From Ficedula albicollis (Eukaryota > Chordata > Aves > Passeriformes > Muscicapidae), in assembly GCF_000247815.1 (NCBI RefSeq), contig NW_004775881.1, positions 902,200 through 966,199 on the forward strand: 64,000 nt of DNA. Direction: 5' to 3'. The notes beneath the pieces are model-generated. The model did no database searches. It was not told the origin of the DNA and was given only the letters and a program-made list of their open reading frames with translations. Of this stretch, positions 29,681 to 42,050 are shown one piece after another; the stretch's first letter is position 1, and each line of letters opens with the position of its first letter. The position numbers and the translations under genes were made by a program.

Positions 29681-30345
29681 TGTTGAGCACTCTGAGAAAT
29701 GCAAGAACAGAGAGCTCACAGGGCCTTGTGCATACAGGCTCAGATATAGAGATGGGTACAATGCTTGACCTAAGACCTTGAAGAAGGCTTAGAGAATTAG
29801 AGCATTAAATTGAAACAGACATAAGACAAGAATATAAGTTTGTAGTTAAAGTAGAAATATGTTTAAAGCAAACAGAAATTTATACTATGTAAGCAAAGCC
29901 ATATGTTAAGTAAGATAGTAAAAGATTTTGAAGTTTTGCAATAGAACCTGTTATAAAGTTAGTTGGAAGATTAAGATGTATCAATGTAGGTTTGTGAAGT
30001 GTTATATGATTGGTTAAATAATGATGCATTGCGGTAAAGCCATGAAAGACAAAGCAATCAATGATTGGTTAATGATGCATTGCGGTAAAACCATGAAAGA
30101 CAAAGCAATCAATGATTGGTGTAAAAAGATGATAGCAAGCTTCATAGAAGTATTTGTTTGGCTGAAAAAGTAACATAAGGCATTGTAACAAAGAATTAAG
30201 CAGCTTCTGATGTTATGGCGTTGGACACCTTTAATGTCTCACCCTTCTATGAGACTGATGCCATGAGGCAGTAAACCATCTTTTAAAACATCTCTCAGTT
30301 GCCCCAGACAACAAGACAGGCTCTGGTAATATTAACCTCCTGACA
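29681..30345 (+). mobile_element. Probable solo LTR (ERVK-like, avian)
   Basis: The proposed start is TGTTGAGCAC and the end CCTGACA. Inside are an A-rich U3, an ATGATTGGTTAA phrase (inverted CCAAT) and an AGTAAA-type polyadenylation signal at about 30270, with about 75 bases of R/U5 to the end. No PBS or coding remnant follows, so it is most likely a solo LTR. The end coordinates are approximate. A CTCTGGT heptamer occurs both just left (29653) and inside the right part (30321), so other boundaries are possible. Confidence 0.6.
30006..30111 (+). repeat. Tandem duplication inside the LTR U3, about 51-55 bp
   Basis: Two units begin ATGATTGGTTAA and end AAAGCAATCA (30006-30060 and 30061-30111), with a third partial start at 30112. 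Each carries an inverted CCAAT box, so the enhancer-like part of the LTR has been doubled, as is common in retroviral U3 regions. Confidence 0.85.
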
Positions 30346-31594
30346 GAGCACAGCACTCCTCTGCAGCCAGAGAAGCCTTGCTTTCATTTATTTTTCTTTT
30401 CGAATAAGAGAAAACTGGTTCAAGCTAAGAAACCTTTATAAAACACACCCTGTGATCAAAATACTGTAACAGGCTTCTTCAGTGCCTAAAAACTAATTAT
30501 GCACAGTAGCCTGCATCTCCGCAGGCAGAGTCAGCTTGGGATCACTTCTTCCTAAGCATTGTGGTAATGACCATCCCTTGCTAACTTTAACAAAAAAAAA
30601 AGTGTTTTTGAATAAGAAGTGGTGTGGATGTCTGGACCTGAAGACAGATAGGTAATGCAGACATATGGACAATGCACACAAAAGCTTTGCAGTGTCAGAT
30701 GAGAAGAACATGGGCCATAAATTCTCTGTCCTTAACTTACAGCCACACAGATGGTTTTGATTACATCAGATGTGTGAAAATTAGCTGCAGCTTGTGGCTA
30801 ATCGAGGAACATTTGTAGAAAGGGGTTCAGAAGGCTATTTTTAAGACTCCTGTATGTAAAACTATATCTGTGTCTATAGTAAGGTGGCAGAGTTGACTGA
30901 AGGTGCAGGTTGTAGGCACAGAGGGGTAGGAAAATATTTAGCTTTGCACAGCTGCCTTATATGAAGCTGTTTGTAGATGTGCAACTTAGCTTGTACTTAG
31001 TGATTTTATCTGCTTCAAGTCATTGCCAGCTGTCACTTGGCAAGAGTAATTTGCTTTATATTAGAGAAGGAAATGAGGTGAAAGCACCTGTCTTACCTTG
31101 CATGCTGCTGTTCTTTCCCATGCTGATATGCAAAGATAAGATGGTGCAGACAGTCCTTTTGTCCTGGCTCTGGTGCAGAAACTAGGAGAGATTTCCCTCT
31201 CCAAGCACACCCAGGAGCATCTGCACCCAGCTGCCACCCAGGACTGCTTGCCTCCTCTCCCCAAATCTATGTGGCCTGATGTAGGTGAATAAAGGTGCAT
31301 ATATGCTGCAGGTAATGTTTCAGGGAGCTGGAGCCACAAGGATTCTCTATCAGGCATCAGCTCTCAGAGGAGTACATGGGTGTTGACGTCTGAGCCCGAT
31401 GGGAAAAAATTGCCCAGAAATTTGGTTGCATTTTCTTTTTTGCCAAATACCTCCATCATGGCTGGGTTTGACTGCCTCTTCCAGGAAGGTGGCAAGAGTG
31501 CTCTTGCCAGGACAGGCAATGGGGTGTGGAGGCACAGAGGGCTGGTCCAGCCACCACTGAGCTGCCATCTTGAAAGTGGTTATCTTTTTTCTTC
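30346..31594. other. Intergenic, no gene recognised
   Basis: Unique DNA with frames of at most 98 codons on both strands (31061-31357 minus is the longest). None is recognised. Confidence 0.5.
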
Positions 31595-32040
31595 TGTATT
31601 CACTCAGAGTCAGGATTGAATGCCCAAGAGACAGATTTCTTGCTCAGACTTGGTTGTTTATTAAATCTTATCTAAAGTACAGACAGTTCTTCAGCATTTC
31701 TATCTATCAAGCCAAAAGTGAGAAAATGGAGCTGAGTCTAGCTAGTTCGTAGTTACTTTTTAAACAAGTTCTTTTAAAGGCTAAGTATCCAATTAAGAGC
31801 TAACATCTATATTATCCGTACTTTTGACCCAAACACCAAACACCTGTGACCTGCACTGTGGTACTAACTATCCAATCCACAAACTACTACCTGAAATCAT
31901 GAAGAAGAAGGAACAAGAAGGAAGAAAGAGACAATGCCCCAAACCCTCCATCTTGTCCCATACCTATTACTATATTCTAAAACCCCAAATTCAAAACCCT
32001 TCACCAAGTGAAATTACACATTTCTATTTTAACTACACAT
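31595..32040 (-). mobile_element. Probable LTR, minus strand
   Basis: Read on the minus strand, an AATAAA signal (plus 31658-31663) lies about 65 bases before a CA end at 31595. Upstream is a U3-like part. The phrase CCATCTTGTCCCATACC and neighbours are of a style I associate with passerine LTRs. The minus-strand start is unclear: one candidate is TGTGTAGTT at 32039, but LTR sequence may extend to about 32330. No PBS or internal region was recognised. Confidence 0.5.
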
Positions 32041-33319
32041 CAGTGATTTTAGCTCCATCACTCAAATTTGGAAGCCTTCTCCAAGGCCTCAGGTGCACTT
32101 TTGCAGGTCAGTGTCAGAAAGCACAGAAAGTTTAAAACTCCCAGGCTTCAGGGTTCCAGCCAGGCACATTGGGCGGCTCTTTGCCTTCCTGTGTGGAGTG
32201 TTTGCTTTGGCAGCCAATGCTCAATATACATCTCCAGTTCTTGGAGAGAAACTTTCTGTAACTCCAAAGATATTGGGGAGAGAGAAATATGTCTCACAGC
32301 AGCTTCATCCTCACAACATAGCCAGCCTCTAGCAATCACCCTAGCAACCAGAAACTGAAAAGGTGAGCCAATGCATCCTTCAGACATCTGAGCTTTATTC
32401 CACCTTTTGTTCTTATTTCTACTTTTCCCTGAATAAGCAGACAGAGCTATCTACCGTTTAATATTTGCTTTATGGAGAATTATACAGACTCGTTTTCTGC
32501 TTTTTGAAACTCCCTAGTTTGCTAGTTCAAATCCTCTGTACTGGAACATTTGCTTTCAATAAGAAAAAAATGTTGATTAACTCAGTGGCCAAACCAAATC
32601 TAGTAAGTTTTTTCTGGAAATACCTCTAATGAGTCCCATTTATTAATTTTCCCCCTTACCTTACTTATATAACAAATTTCCAGATATTAACATGAAGAAA
32701 GGCAATATTTGGCCTGTTGTATGAGAAAAGTAAAAACAAACCAGCACACTTCCTTTCATAGTTCTGGATTTTGTGCTCATTTAATACATATAAAAGGGCC
32801 ATTTTACAAAGTATAAATCTGGAGCTAAGTGTTAAAGCATGCTGGTTTATACATACGATTATGTACAAGCATGTATGTACTTGTATATACACATGCAGAT
32901 TGTAACATGCCCATTATAATCAAGTGACCACTGATACATGTTGCCTTTTTATTTTTGGCAGGTCTTTACTCCTGTTTTTTTAACACCCACCTCTCTCTCT
33001 GTCTCTTAGGAAAATGCTCTTTAATGTAATTATGTTAAACTGACATTCTCTTTGTGGTATTTAACAAAAAGGAGTCATCATTTTTTAACCATTCATATAT
33101 TATGAGTCTGTATTTTTTGGCTCTAAGCTAGAATGGCATTTGATTACGTTTTTAAAATATTATGGCTGGATAAATTAATAACACTAGAAGATCCAGAAGA
33201 AACAAATAATAAAAATAATAATAAACATCAGCTGCCACCACAGTCCAAGCTCACGTATTATATGTTAAAACTTTATTATTTCAAGTGGATGTATTTCGCA
33301 GGAAGGTGGAGGCCATAAC
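32041..33319. other. Intergenic or LTR extension, no gene recognised
   Basis: The first 300 bases may belong to the neighbouring LTR. The remainder is AT-rich with no recognised feature. Confidence 0.45.
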
Positions 33320-33651
33320 TAATGTCAATGTTAATGGAAACCCATGGGTCATAAGCATTTTCCTGGGAGTGTATGGTTCCCAGGGAAGGTTGAGTGGGTC
33401 CCTCCTTGCTCTGCTGGGAGGATGTTTCTGGGTTTAGCGCCTCTGTGGGGCTCACACAGGACACTGGACACATTGCCCCAGAGGAGTTAGGTATAGTGCC
33501 ATGCTATCGTGACACAAGAAGGGTAGAACTTGCCTTGCCCCGTGGGTTACACCTCCCTCTGGTGGGACCACCCTTCTTGCTGAGAAGGTGGCCAGGTTTC
33601 CCCCAAAGCTCTGTCCTTAACTTCCCAGGTAGAGCCAACAGTAATGTCAAT
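33320..33651. mobile_element. Undetermined insertion flanked by 10-bp direct repeats
   Basis: TAATGTCAAT occurs at 33320-33329 and again at 33642-33651, flanking about 312 bases that are more GC-rich than their surroundings. Read from 33328, the inner segment runs TGTTAATGG to GCCAACA, so it has LTR-like short inverted ends. The direct repeat is longer than the 4-6 bp typical of retroviruses. No AATAAA was found on either strand. It could be a short LTR, a processed sequence or a DNA transposon. Confidence 0.45.
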
Positions 33652-36239
33652 TAGTTCCACTTCTGTTTCTGCTTTTGTGATGTTTCCCTCTGTCCATGGA
33701 AACTGGACTCACACTATCAATTTATTTCTCATTCTGTGGGCCACCAGCTGGTAATGATATGCTTCTTGTTTACTCTGACCTTGGCTGGATGTGAAAGAGA
33801 GACTTAAGTATAAACGGTTCCATCTCCCAATCCCAGATCCTTGAGCCATTATTTTCTTCTGCCCTACCAAGCAACATGCTGATTTTAATAAAACATACTG
33901 CCACTGCTTTGAATATTTATACCCTTAAATTATTCAAAAAATCCACTCACATTAGTCAAGTTAAGCAAAAATAGCTCAAAGACAGCACCTACTGCCAACA
34001 TTTTCTTTCTTTAGTGCTACCAAAATGTCCCATTTCATTCTATGGCTGAATTGAAAGATTAATTAATCGTGAGCATAGTGCCATTAAGACTGCCATGTAA
34101 CAGTATAGCCAATATAACTCCACTCACACTATAAAGACAAATATTTAAGTAATCACTTACTTTGTGGCTAAAAAATGGAAAAATGCAGGAGCATACCAGA
34201 TGAACCTGAGACATCACACCCTTTGGCACTTGCCCCAGAATTTGCTGAAAATACTGTCAGCTGCCAAATCCACCTGGTTATTGTGGATCCTGTTGCCCAG
34301 CCATCCAATGAAGACAGTGGCTGTGCATGCCAGTGCTGAAAAGCTTCTGTGGTGAAACTGTCTGTGACTGGGGAGATGCAAGGACACACCTCCTGGTCTC
34401 ATACCCACAAACTTTTTTTTATTCCTTATTCCTGTATTTAAAGCTATACTTAAAGCCGTATCAGAGCCACTTGCTTTAGTGGACTAGGCTGTGGCACTGT
34501 CATAGATTATTATAACTTTTTAAACTCATATTTCTCCTAAATCTTTTCCCTCTGTGGGAAATAGACATTTTTAAAGATCAGTCCAGTCGCAGATAACAGC
34601 AAATGTTGCATTGAAATTTCCAATGGGAGAGAAAGTCTTGTGTTTAAAAGACTATAGGCAACATGCAACACTGCATGGTGCTTAAACACAAAGAGGCAAG
34701 CTTACCTGGGGTAAGCTTGGTACAGTACAAGGTACAGTAGCAGGGCTCTGGAACTCTGATAGGCAGTAGCTCATCATTATGATACTATTTTTCAATGACA
34801 AAGTAATCTGGAGCATTGCCTCTTCTCCCCAGATTTCCTGGAAAAGGATGGGGAAGCTGTAATGATTTACTTAGGTGATTGTGTCATTTTGAATTTAGTA
34901 GATTGAGACATCAGTGTGGGTTTTATGCCCTTCTGACAAGTGCACAGCACTTTCTTTCTAGCAGCATGAATAACAGCTCCTCTAGCAGAGAGTGGTACAG
35001 CAACATATTCTGGTGTCTGCTTAGCCTTGGAAAAATGCATTTGCCTAGATAAAGGGACTGAGGCTGGGGTTTCAGGGCATGCAGATATCTTACTGCTACC
35101 CAGATAAATCTTTAATTTATCAGTGTGCATTTTTCAGACATCTAAAGTATCTGATCATTTCTTAGCTTTAAGAGTTCTGTGTATATGAATTAAAGAAAAC
35201 ATTGCTTTTCTTATTTATCTCATTCTAAACTTTAAAAAAGTGACCCTCATTGAATTGTTGAGAGCACTTTGGCACATACTTATTTGAGCTTTGGTAAAAC
35301 TTACTCAAAGACATTAACAGTATACACACAGGCACAAATCACTATTAATCCTTGCTCAGGGGAAAGTTTATGGGGTCCCAGATGTACAGGTCTTGATGCT
35401 AAGAATGCAAGGTCTTGTTCTTGCTGAGCACCTGCTGTTTTCAGAACTCAAAGGGCTGCATTTGCTCATCAAGGCAATAAAACATACTCTTGTTATTGCT
35501 GGCATGAAGGATTTTGAGAACCGCAGTCTCAATGACATAATGGGTTGCAGCACAGAGAGGGAGATAGTGTCCCCAGCTGCCCCATGCTGAGCACAGTGAG
35601 CTCCTGCCTGCTCACTGTGCAGAAGCCATGCACTGACAGGAGTCCCTGAGAGGAGAGGAGTGACGAGCTGTAGTGGTCACCCAGCAGTGTAAAGATGCAA
35701 TCCTGTTGGTGTAAATACCTGAATATTTGTGGTTGAACTGCAATGGTTTATCTGGAAAACAATTCAAGTAACTGGCCTCTAAAATGTGGGGATCTGCTGT
35801 CAGAGATGAAAGAGCCAGATCTAGTCATGCTGCTGGCATGGCAGGCTCTAGGGACAGCATCCATATCCACCTCAGTAGAAGAGCACACTGCCTGGACCAG
35901 TGCTGCATTTATTGGACAGACATCATTTATTCCTCCAACTGCCCTGGAACAAGAGCATGACCAGCTGGCTGTGATCACTTCCATCCTTCTTCTTTTCTTG
36001 TCCATTGGCCCTGAATAGCCCCTTAATGCTTCTCTGGTAGTATGGATGTCCACAGAAATTTATGAGTGACTAAAAAATTCTGTGAACTTGGAGGAAACTG
36101 ATGTCTGAATGCAGATTTCAGCCTGGTAGGCAGCCCTGCCCACACAAATGTGTCCTCAATAGTCTGATGCTCAGAAAAGGATATGAATGCTTTTATGAGC
36201 CTGAGGTAGGCCTGTAGCTTTGCCCTTGAAATCACCTTG
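33652..36239. other. Intergenic, no gene recognised
   Basis: AT-rich unique DNA. A perfect hairpin with 10-bp arms (CAAGCTTACC, loop TGG) lies at 34697-34719. Frames are at most 101 codons without recognisable domains. Confidence 0.5.
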
Positions 36240-36522
36240 AAAGAGAGACAAGAAAAAGGACAGCTGCTGCCTAACAAGAAAACAAGAGACAAGACAAGAA
36301 GAGCAGAAGGCAATGGGTGAATGTCAAGGAACTCTGAAGCAAATGAAAAGTAGAAAAGTATGTATGTTTGCCTTGCGCAGGAAGGCTTCTACCAATGATA
36401 AGTTGTGTGATCGCATGTAGGGGTAGAGAAATTGTGTATTAGGGTTGGAAGAAAATAATAAAGTGACACTTGCTTGATTCATATTGAAATGTGTAGTGTC
36501 CAGTTCTTTATCTTCTCATACA
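36240..36522 (+). mobile_element. Possible LTR 3' part
   Basis: The segment contains CCAATGATAAG (CCAAT-like), then AATAAAGTGAC at about 36458 and a CA end at 36522, about 60 bases after the signal. The next bases (ACTGGCAAGGTGGGGTCC) could be a degraded primer-binding region. No gag follows. The left end is arbitrary. Confidence 0.4.
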
Positions 36523-39500
36523 ACTGGCAAGGTGGGGTCCACAAATGGTGTTTTAAACACATTTAATAACATGCTGTAATATGATAAAATGCAGGAGTTA
36601 CACGAAATATCCAGGTTGCTGGTACTAAGTGTATACTTACTCTATACTTTAATAATATTCTGTGGAACAATAATGTCACAGCTGCCTTTCCAAAATGTTG
36701 ATTTAAAAACAAAAAAAGGGAAAAGGATAAGAAGAAATGTCCATAAATTTGCTACAACACTCATTAAACCTGTCTTAGAGCAGCTTCTCCCTGTCCTAGG
36801 CAGGGCAGCTTGCCAGCAGAGAGGCAGCACAAGGGCTAGTTTCTTCTTGTCTGTATCCCATTGATGGAGCCAGCTGAAATGCAGAAAGTAGATTCCCACT
36901 CACCTACAAGCCCTGAAACTGGGGGAGCACTGAAGAGGCCAAGCACTGCATCCTTGTGCTCTCTAAATATGCTGCCAATGGAGCCTCGGAGGGAAAATAA
37001 GGGACATGGAAAAATGTCCAGCCTTAAATTATGCTGTACACAGGATACACAAATCTGGGAAGCTTTCTAGCAGGCAGTTCCTCTGGGACAGGGCCAGTCC
37101 CCAGGAAGATTGGCTTACAAAGTTCCATTGTGCCCTAAATGATGGACCAGCGATGTGGCCACTCTTTGGTTGGGACAAATCACCACTCTAGAAGTATTCA
37201 CTTCAGCTAGTTTTAAAAGGTCCTGGAGGAGAAAGATAAGGCTTTTTAAAATATAGATTATATATAAATATTTCTATGGACCTATTTAAGGGGTACAAAA
37301 CAAAAAGTTATTTTTTCAGTGCATATTTGAAAATAAACCCCCAATTTGTATAGCTTGCAAGCAGACTTGTCATGCTCATTATGTTAAAGGTTTGGGGCAC
37401 TTTTTTGTATACAATGACTTTTTTTTTAAGGTTATTGAAAAGAAGAGAGATTAGTGACATAAACTGACTATAAAAAATTGCAATTAAATAAATGAGAAAA
37501 AATCATAACCAAACTTTCTTAGGCCAAAGAAAATGGTGATGTGCATACAATATGCATTGTGCTGTTATTGCTATATCTATAATGAAAAAAATCTATATTC
37601 CTCTTCATCAAATCCACTAAAGCCAGGTTCATTTTCTTCATGAGTCTTTCCTTCTGTTTGTGCTAGAGAGAGTTGAGGAGAACTCTGCCCAGCAAAGAGC
37701 ATACACAGAGGCAGTCATTTTTGTAGGGAAAGAATCAGCTAATTTTTAAGAAAACACATCCTTCCAAATGTATGTGTAGGTCATCATAGCTAAAGTGACC
37801 TTAGAGTTGCTTAGCCGTGAGGGAGCTTAGCTGGTAAGTGTTACACATACTGATAAAGTGTCTGACTAGAAAAATCCTGTTAGACTTCAAACACCATGTT
37901 GAAATCTGTCTCCATTTCAGAGTAGCAGGTATAAAACCTTAGCATGTCAGTCTTTAGCAGATCCTCTGGTTCTTACGCAGACAGAGAGACAGTGGGGAGA
38001 GGGGAAATTAATGGAAATGAAGAGTGAGAGGAGAGCAACCCAGAGCTGAGCAGATTTTGAGTTGAGTGTCACTTTGTGTCATTAGTTGTCAGCCTGTTTC
38101 TTCAGGGCTGTCCCTGAAGTATCCTGTCTGAATTCTGACATAGAAACTGGCTTTATGAGCCTCCATGAGGATTCAGTTCATATACCAGGATGATGTTGAA
38201 ATAATTGGAAGATTCTGCAAGGATTTTCCTGGTGTGAAATATCAGAAAAATTGATCTTTGAGAATTCCACTGTTATCATTTTACCCTGTGGCTGATGAGA
38301 AATGCTTGTGGAACTACATGCTGCTCAAGAGAGATTCTCTTTCTCAATTCCTTCATCAAAACAGATGAAACAAAGTCTTTGCACTGGAGTTTTTTTCTGT
38401 TTTTGCTCAGACATCACTGGTGGACAGGACCTGGCCTGAGAGCAAGACTAGTCTTGGAGCTCCCTGAAGGACTGAGCATTCTAAAGCTAATCTGCAGCTC
38501 ACAGCTGTGGATGACAAAACCATTCTGAGATGTGCAGTCAAACTTCTCTTTGTCTCTACTTTGAATTTCCAATAATATTTCAAAAGTACTTTGGTGCGCC
38601 TCTCCATCTTGGGGGAAGCAAAACACAGGAGTGGCAGAATGGATCTTGCAGTCAAGTCCTTCATCACTCGTTGGCGTCCCAGCTGTGGTGAGTGCAATGG
38701 TACTGAAATATGCCAACTGTTTAGGGGTTCAGTAGTAGTTCTTCAGTGGATGGTGAGTTGTACTACACTGTATCATAAGAGTATTCTGACAAGAAACTTA
38801 TTTCCACAAAGATAAGACTTCTAATTGAATGTTTAAGGCACTACATAATTGTTTTCAGAATGATTTCAGAAAGTAGAATACACATCTGGTAATGTTATTC
38901 TCACACATTAAAACTCAGCTAAATGTGCAGTTAATGTAAAAAGCCCAAAAAATATGCATTCAAGTAAAGAACTCATCTAAAAGTCACAGAAGTAAGATAC
39001 ACAGCACCTGGGGCCATGCTGGAAAATTGCATTTACATTTACTGAAATGTGCTGTCCTCATTTTTCCCTTGTGGTCACTGTGATTTAGAAACAATTGTAA
39101 AGCAGCAGGCAATTAGATTTTGCCACTCAAAAAGCTAAAACTTCTGTGCAAGTAATCATGACTAGGAAGCTGGAAAGGATAGATGGAAGAGAAACACAGA
39201 GACATACATTTCTGCACTTTAGAGGTGACAGAGTCTGAGGCTAGTGGAAGCGGTTTGTATCAGAGAACATGCTTTTTGAATCCATGCACCTACCTCACTT
39301 CTGTCTGTGCAATGGGATTATAAATGTCTGAGCCATACAGGGCAATCAGGTGGGTGTAGAGATTTGTGAAGGCCCAAGACTTTTTCAACCTTGCCACACG
39401 AGCTTTGGCATAGGATACTGAAGCTGAGAATGCAGCTGAGCTGTAGACAGAGAGGTGAGGTTTGCTCATGCACAATCACAGCTGGAGCAGACACAGGGTT

Positions 39501-41003
39501 GCCAGCATTGCTGATGAGCCCAGGGGGACAAGCTCTCTGCCAACCTAACTTTTGAGGCATTGTGACCTGAGACAGACATTAGAGTTGCAATCTACAGAAT
39601 TAGAGATCGTGTCTTTTTTTCTGTTCCATCTAGAGACTTATTAGCCTACCTAGAGCCTGACTGGTGTTTTGAGTCATAAGAAGAAGAGAAAGTTAATGGC
39701 ACATCTGAAGATTAGTAACAAAAGCTGAACTCCTTTGGTTAAATGGTTAAAGAACAGCAGTAAAAGTATAGACAAATAGCTGACTTCTAATATCTAAATG
39801 CTACGAGCTAAAACTAAGTATGTATTTTAAGGAACACCTTGCACTTAATTTCTTTGTAATTAATACACTGTAACATTTCTTAAATGCCTTATATGTGACT
39901 GAATTTTATTTTAACTGTAATACATAAAGCAAGATTTAATGGCAGGCTTACAAGAACTAATAAGCAACTAAAGCTATCTTAGTGTCAGTGCGAGTCTGGA
40001 TGAAAAGAAATGCCTTGTCTCTAGCCATCTGTTACACACTGGAGTTAAACAGACATACAAGTGCTTTTTCCTGGAAGCCATCTGCACAAATATTGATTGA
40101 GTAATTTCATAAAATTCCGATTTAGTAATTTACCAGCTGACAAGGTGATAGTGCACAGTGTAGGTTTGAGTTTCCTGGCATTTCTACTGCAGCTAAAACA
40201 ACATTGATGTGCATTTCTTTTGCCATCAGCATTATTGCAAAAGAAGACATTGGAATCAAATCCAACATAACCTATTGAGGGAGTCTGTAAAATATTTTCC
40301 TATTAACATCAGAATAAAAAATAATGTGGTATTCCAGAAAATTGAATGGCACTTACATTCCATAATCTTCATCAGATCAGCTTGCATGGGGTTTTGTTTT
40401 TCCTTTGCTTGTTTTGAGGCTGTTTATATTAATTCCATCCAATTTTATTTTAATTAGTTTAACATTTTAGGGATTCAAGATCATCGTGGTATTTAAAAGA
40501 CTGAATTTCAGCATCTATCAGCAGTGGCTTTTTCAACCCTCAACTATTTAAGAGCTGCAAGCTTTTTTCATTTTCCCTCCCTCCGGACACTGACTTTGCT
40601 GTTGTGATTCATGCCCTCAGCACCCCTGGTAGGCAGGCAGCTGTCTGCAGTAAACCGCTGCTGCTGGGTTTTCAGTCAGGTCTGGAGCAGCAGGTCTGAG
40701 CTGGAGAAGCAGGCACAGAGATGAACCCCCCATGCAGCCCATTCTTCCACTCTACCTCTCCCCATCCAAAGCAGTGAGTTGGCAGTGCTTTTGTCCTGCC
40801 TCTTGCCATAAAAATGGATTTTTCCAGGGATAAAATGTCCCACTGTGGTTCCATTATATTTTCCAGTTTCATCCCTTAGTGCCTTAAAGAAGCACCACCT
40901 TCCTAGGAGGATTAGACCTAATTTTGGTTCCATCCTTTCATCATTGATTCTTGCCTGATTCCCACAAGATTAGACCAATCAGAAAATTAATCTAAGCTAA
41001 AAG
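36523..41003. other. Intergenic, no gene recognised
   Basis: A 4.5-kb AT-rich stretch with frames of at most 100 codons. Overlapping minus-strand frames at 39290-39560 and both-strand frames at 38400-38800 were read and not recognised. Confidence 0.5.
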
Positions 41004-41106
41004 CACAGAACCATATAATCATGGAAAAATTTAGGAAATACCTTTAAGATCATCAAATCCAGCTGTACACCTATCAAATCCACCACTAAACCATGTCCAC
41101 TATGTA
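41004..41106 (-). mobile_element. CR1 retroposon 3' fragment
   Basis: On the minus strand this is the CR1 3' end. On the plus strand it begins CACAGAACCATATAATCATGG (diverged tail repeats), continues ACCTTTAAGATCATCAAATCC and ends in CACCACTAAACCATGTCC, all typical of avian CR1. It is 5'-truncated, as nearly all CR1 copies are. Confidence 0.85.
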
Positions 41107-41906
41107 CAAAATGTGAAAAAAAGAGTAAGATTTCTTTCAAAATATTTTTTTTTTATTGGTGAAATGAGTAAGTAAGCAACCAGGTAATAGATAAAGGTTA
41201 AGGCACAAGAAGAATTTTTTTAATATTTGCAGTGTGGCAGAGGCAGAGTTTGGGTGCCCAGTCCGAGGGAAGATTATGCTCTCATTCATGCCAAAGAAAA
41301 ACCCTTCTGGAAAAGAAGAATAATTTCTTTTCCCTAAAACCTTGCAGTCCCACCTCAGACCCCAAAACTAGGCTGAGGCAGACACAAGGGGGCAGCTGAG
41401 GCACTGCACTCCCCCTGCTCCTTCAAGAGCCAGAGTTAAAAGAGAAATGGTCCCATCTACACTGATGCTGCTGGCACTTTGGTGTTGCCCCTGCCTTATG
41501 CTCCATTTTTGAAAGAGCAGGTTCTGGTCAGCAGAGGTGGCTCAGGGCACAATGCCAGGTGTGGGTGCTTAGAAGTGGCTCCATGGAGCAGCGGGATCTG
41601 GGCAATCCTGGGCTCGGTCCTAGTTCTGCAGGACATTTGCAACCAAGCCAGAACCATACAAAAGTTTTTTGGATATCAGCACACTGATGACTCTGGTTTA
41701 GCCTCTAGTTTCACATCTGCAATGGACATCTCCACCCCGTCTAGAGCAAAGACAGAGTCTTAGCCTTGGTGAGTATGGATTTGTTTTACAGAACAGTTTT
41801 CCTGGTTTGAGTGTTTGGGGGCTGCAGCTCTAAATACCAATGAAGAAATGGAAAACCTGGCAGGGATAAAACTTCCAACTAGTATGGTAGAACCCCATGA
41901 TCCATC

Positions 41907-42050
41907 TGAGCCACTGAGATTAGCTCAGGTGGTGTTAATAATGCCAAGGTTGTGGGTTTGATCCCTGTATGGGCCATTCAGTAGAGAGCTGGGCTCAATG
42001 ACTCTTGCAGGTCCCCTCCAACTCAGAATATTCTGTGAATCTGTGATCCT
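41907..42050 (+). mobile_element. tRNA-Ile-derived SINE with CR1-like tail (TguSINE1 type), copy 1
   Basis: The head is tRNA-like: TTAGCTCAGGTGG corresponds to an A box and GGTTTGATCCC to a B box, with an Ile-style GTTAATAATGCCAAGG anticodon region between. The tail GGTCCCCTCCAACTCAGAA and the TTCTGTGA-type end match the CR1 3' end, which lets CR1 reverse transcriptase copy the element. This family is known from zebra finch and related songbirds, so it supports a passerine origin. It is not a functional tRNA gene. Confidence 0.85.

Noticed and set aside
41907..42050. Isoleucine tRNA gene
   Set aside because: The tRNA-like head has A and B boxes but diverged arms and runs into a CR1-like tail, so it is a SINE.
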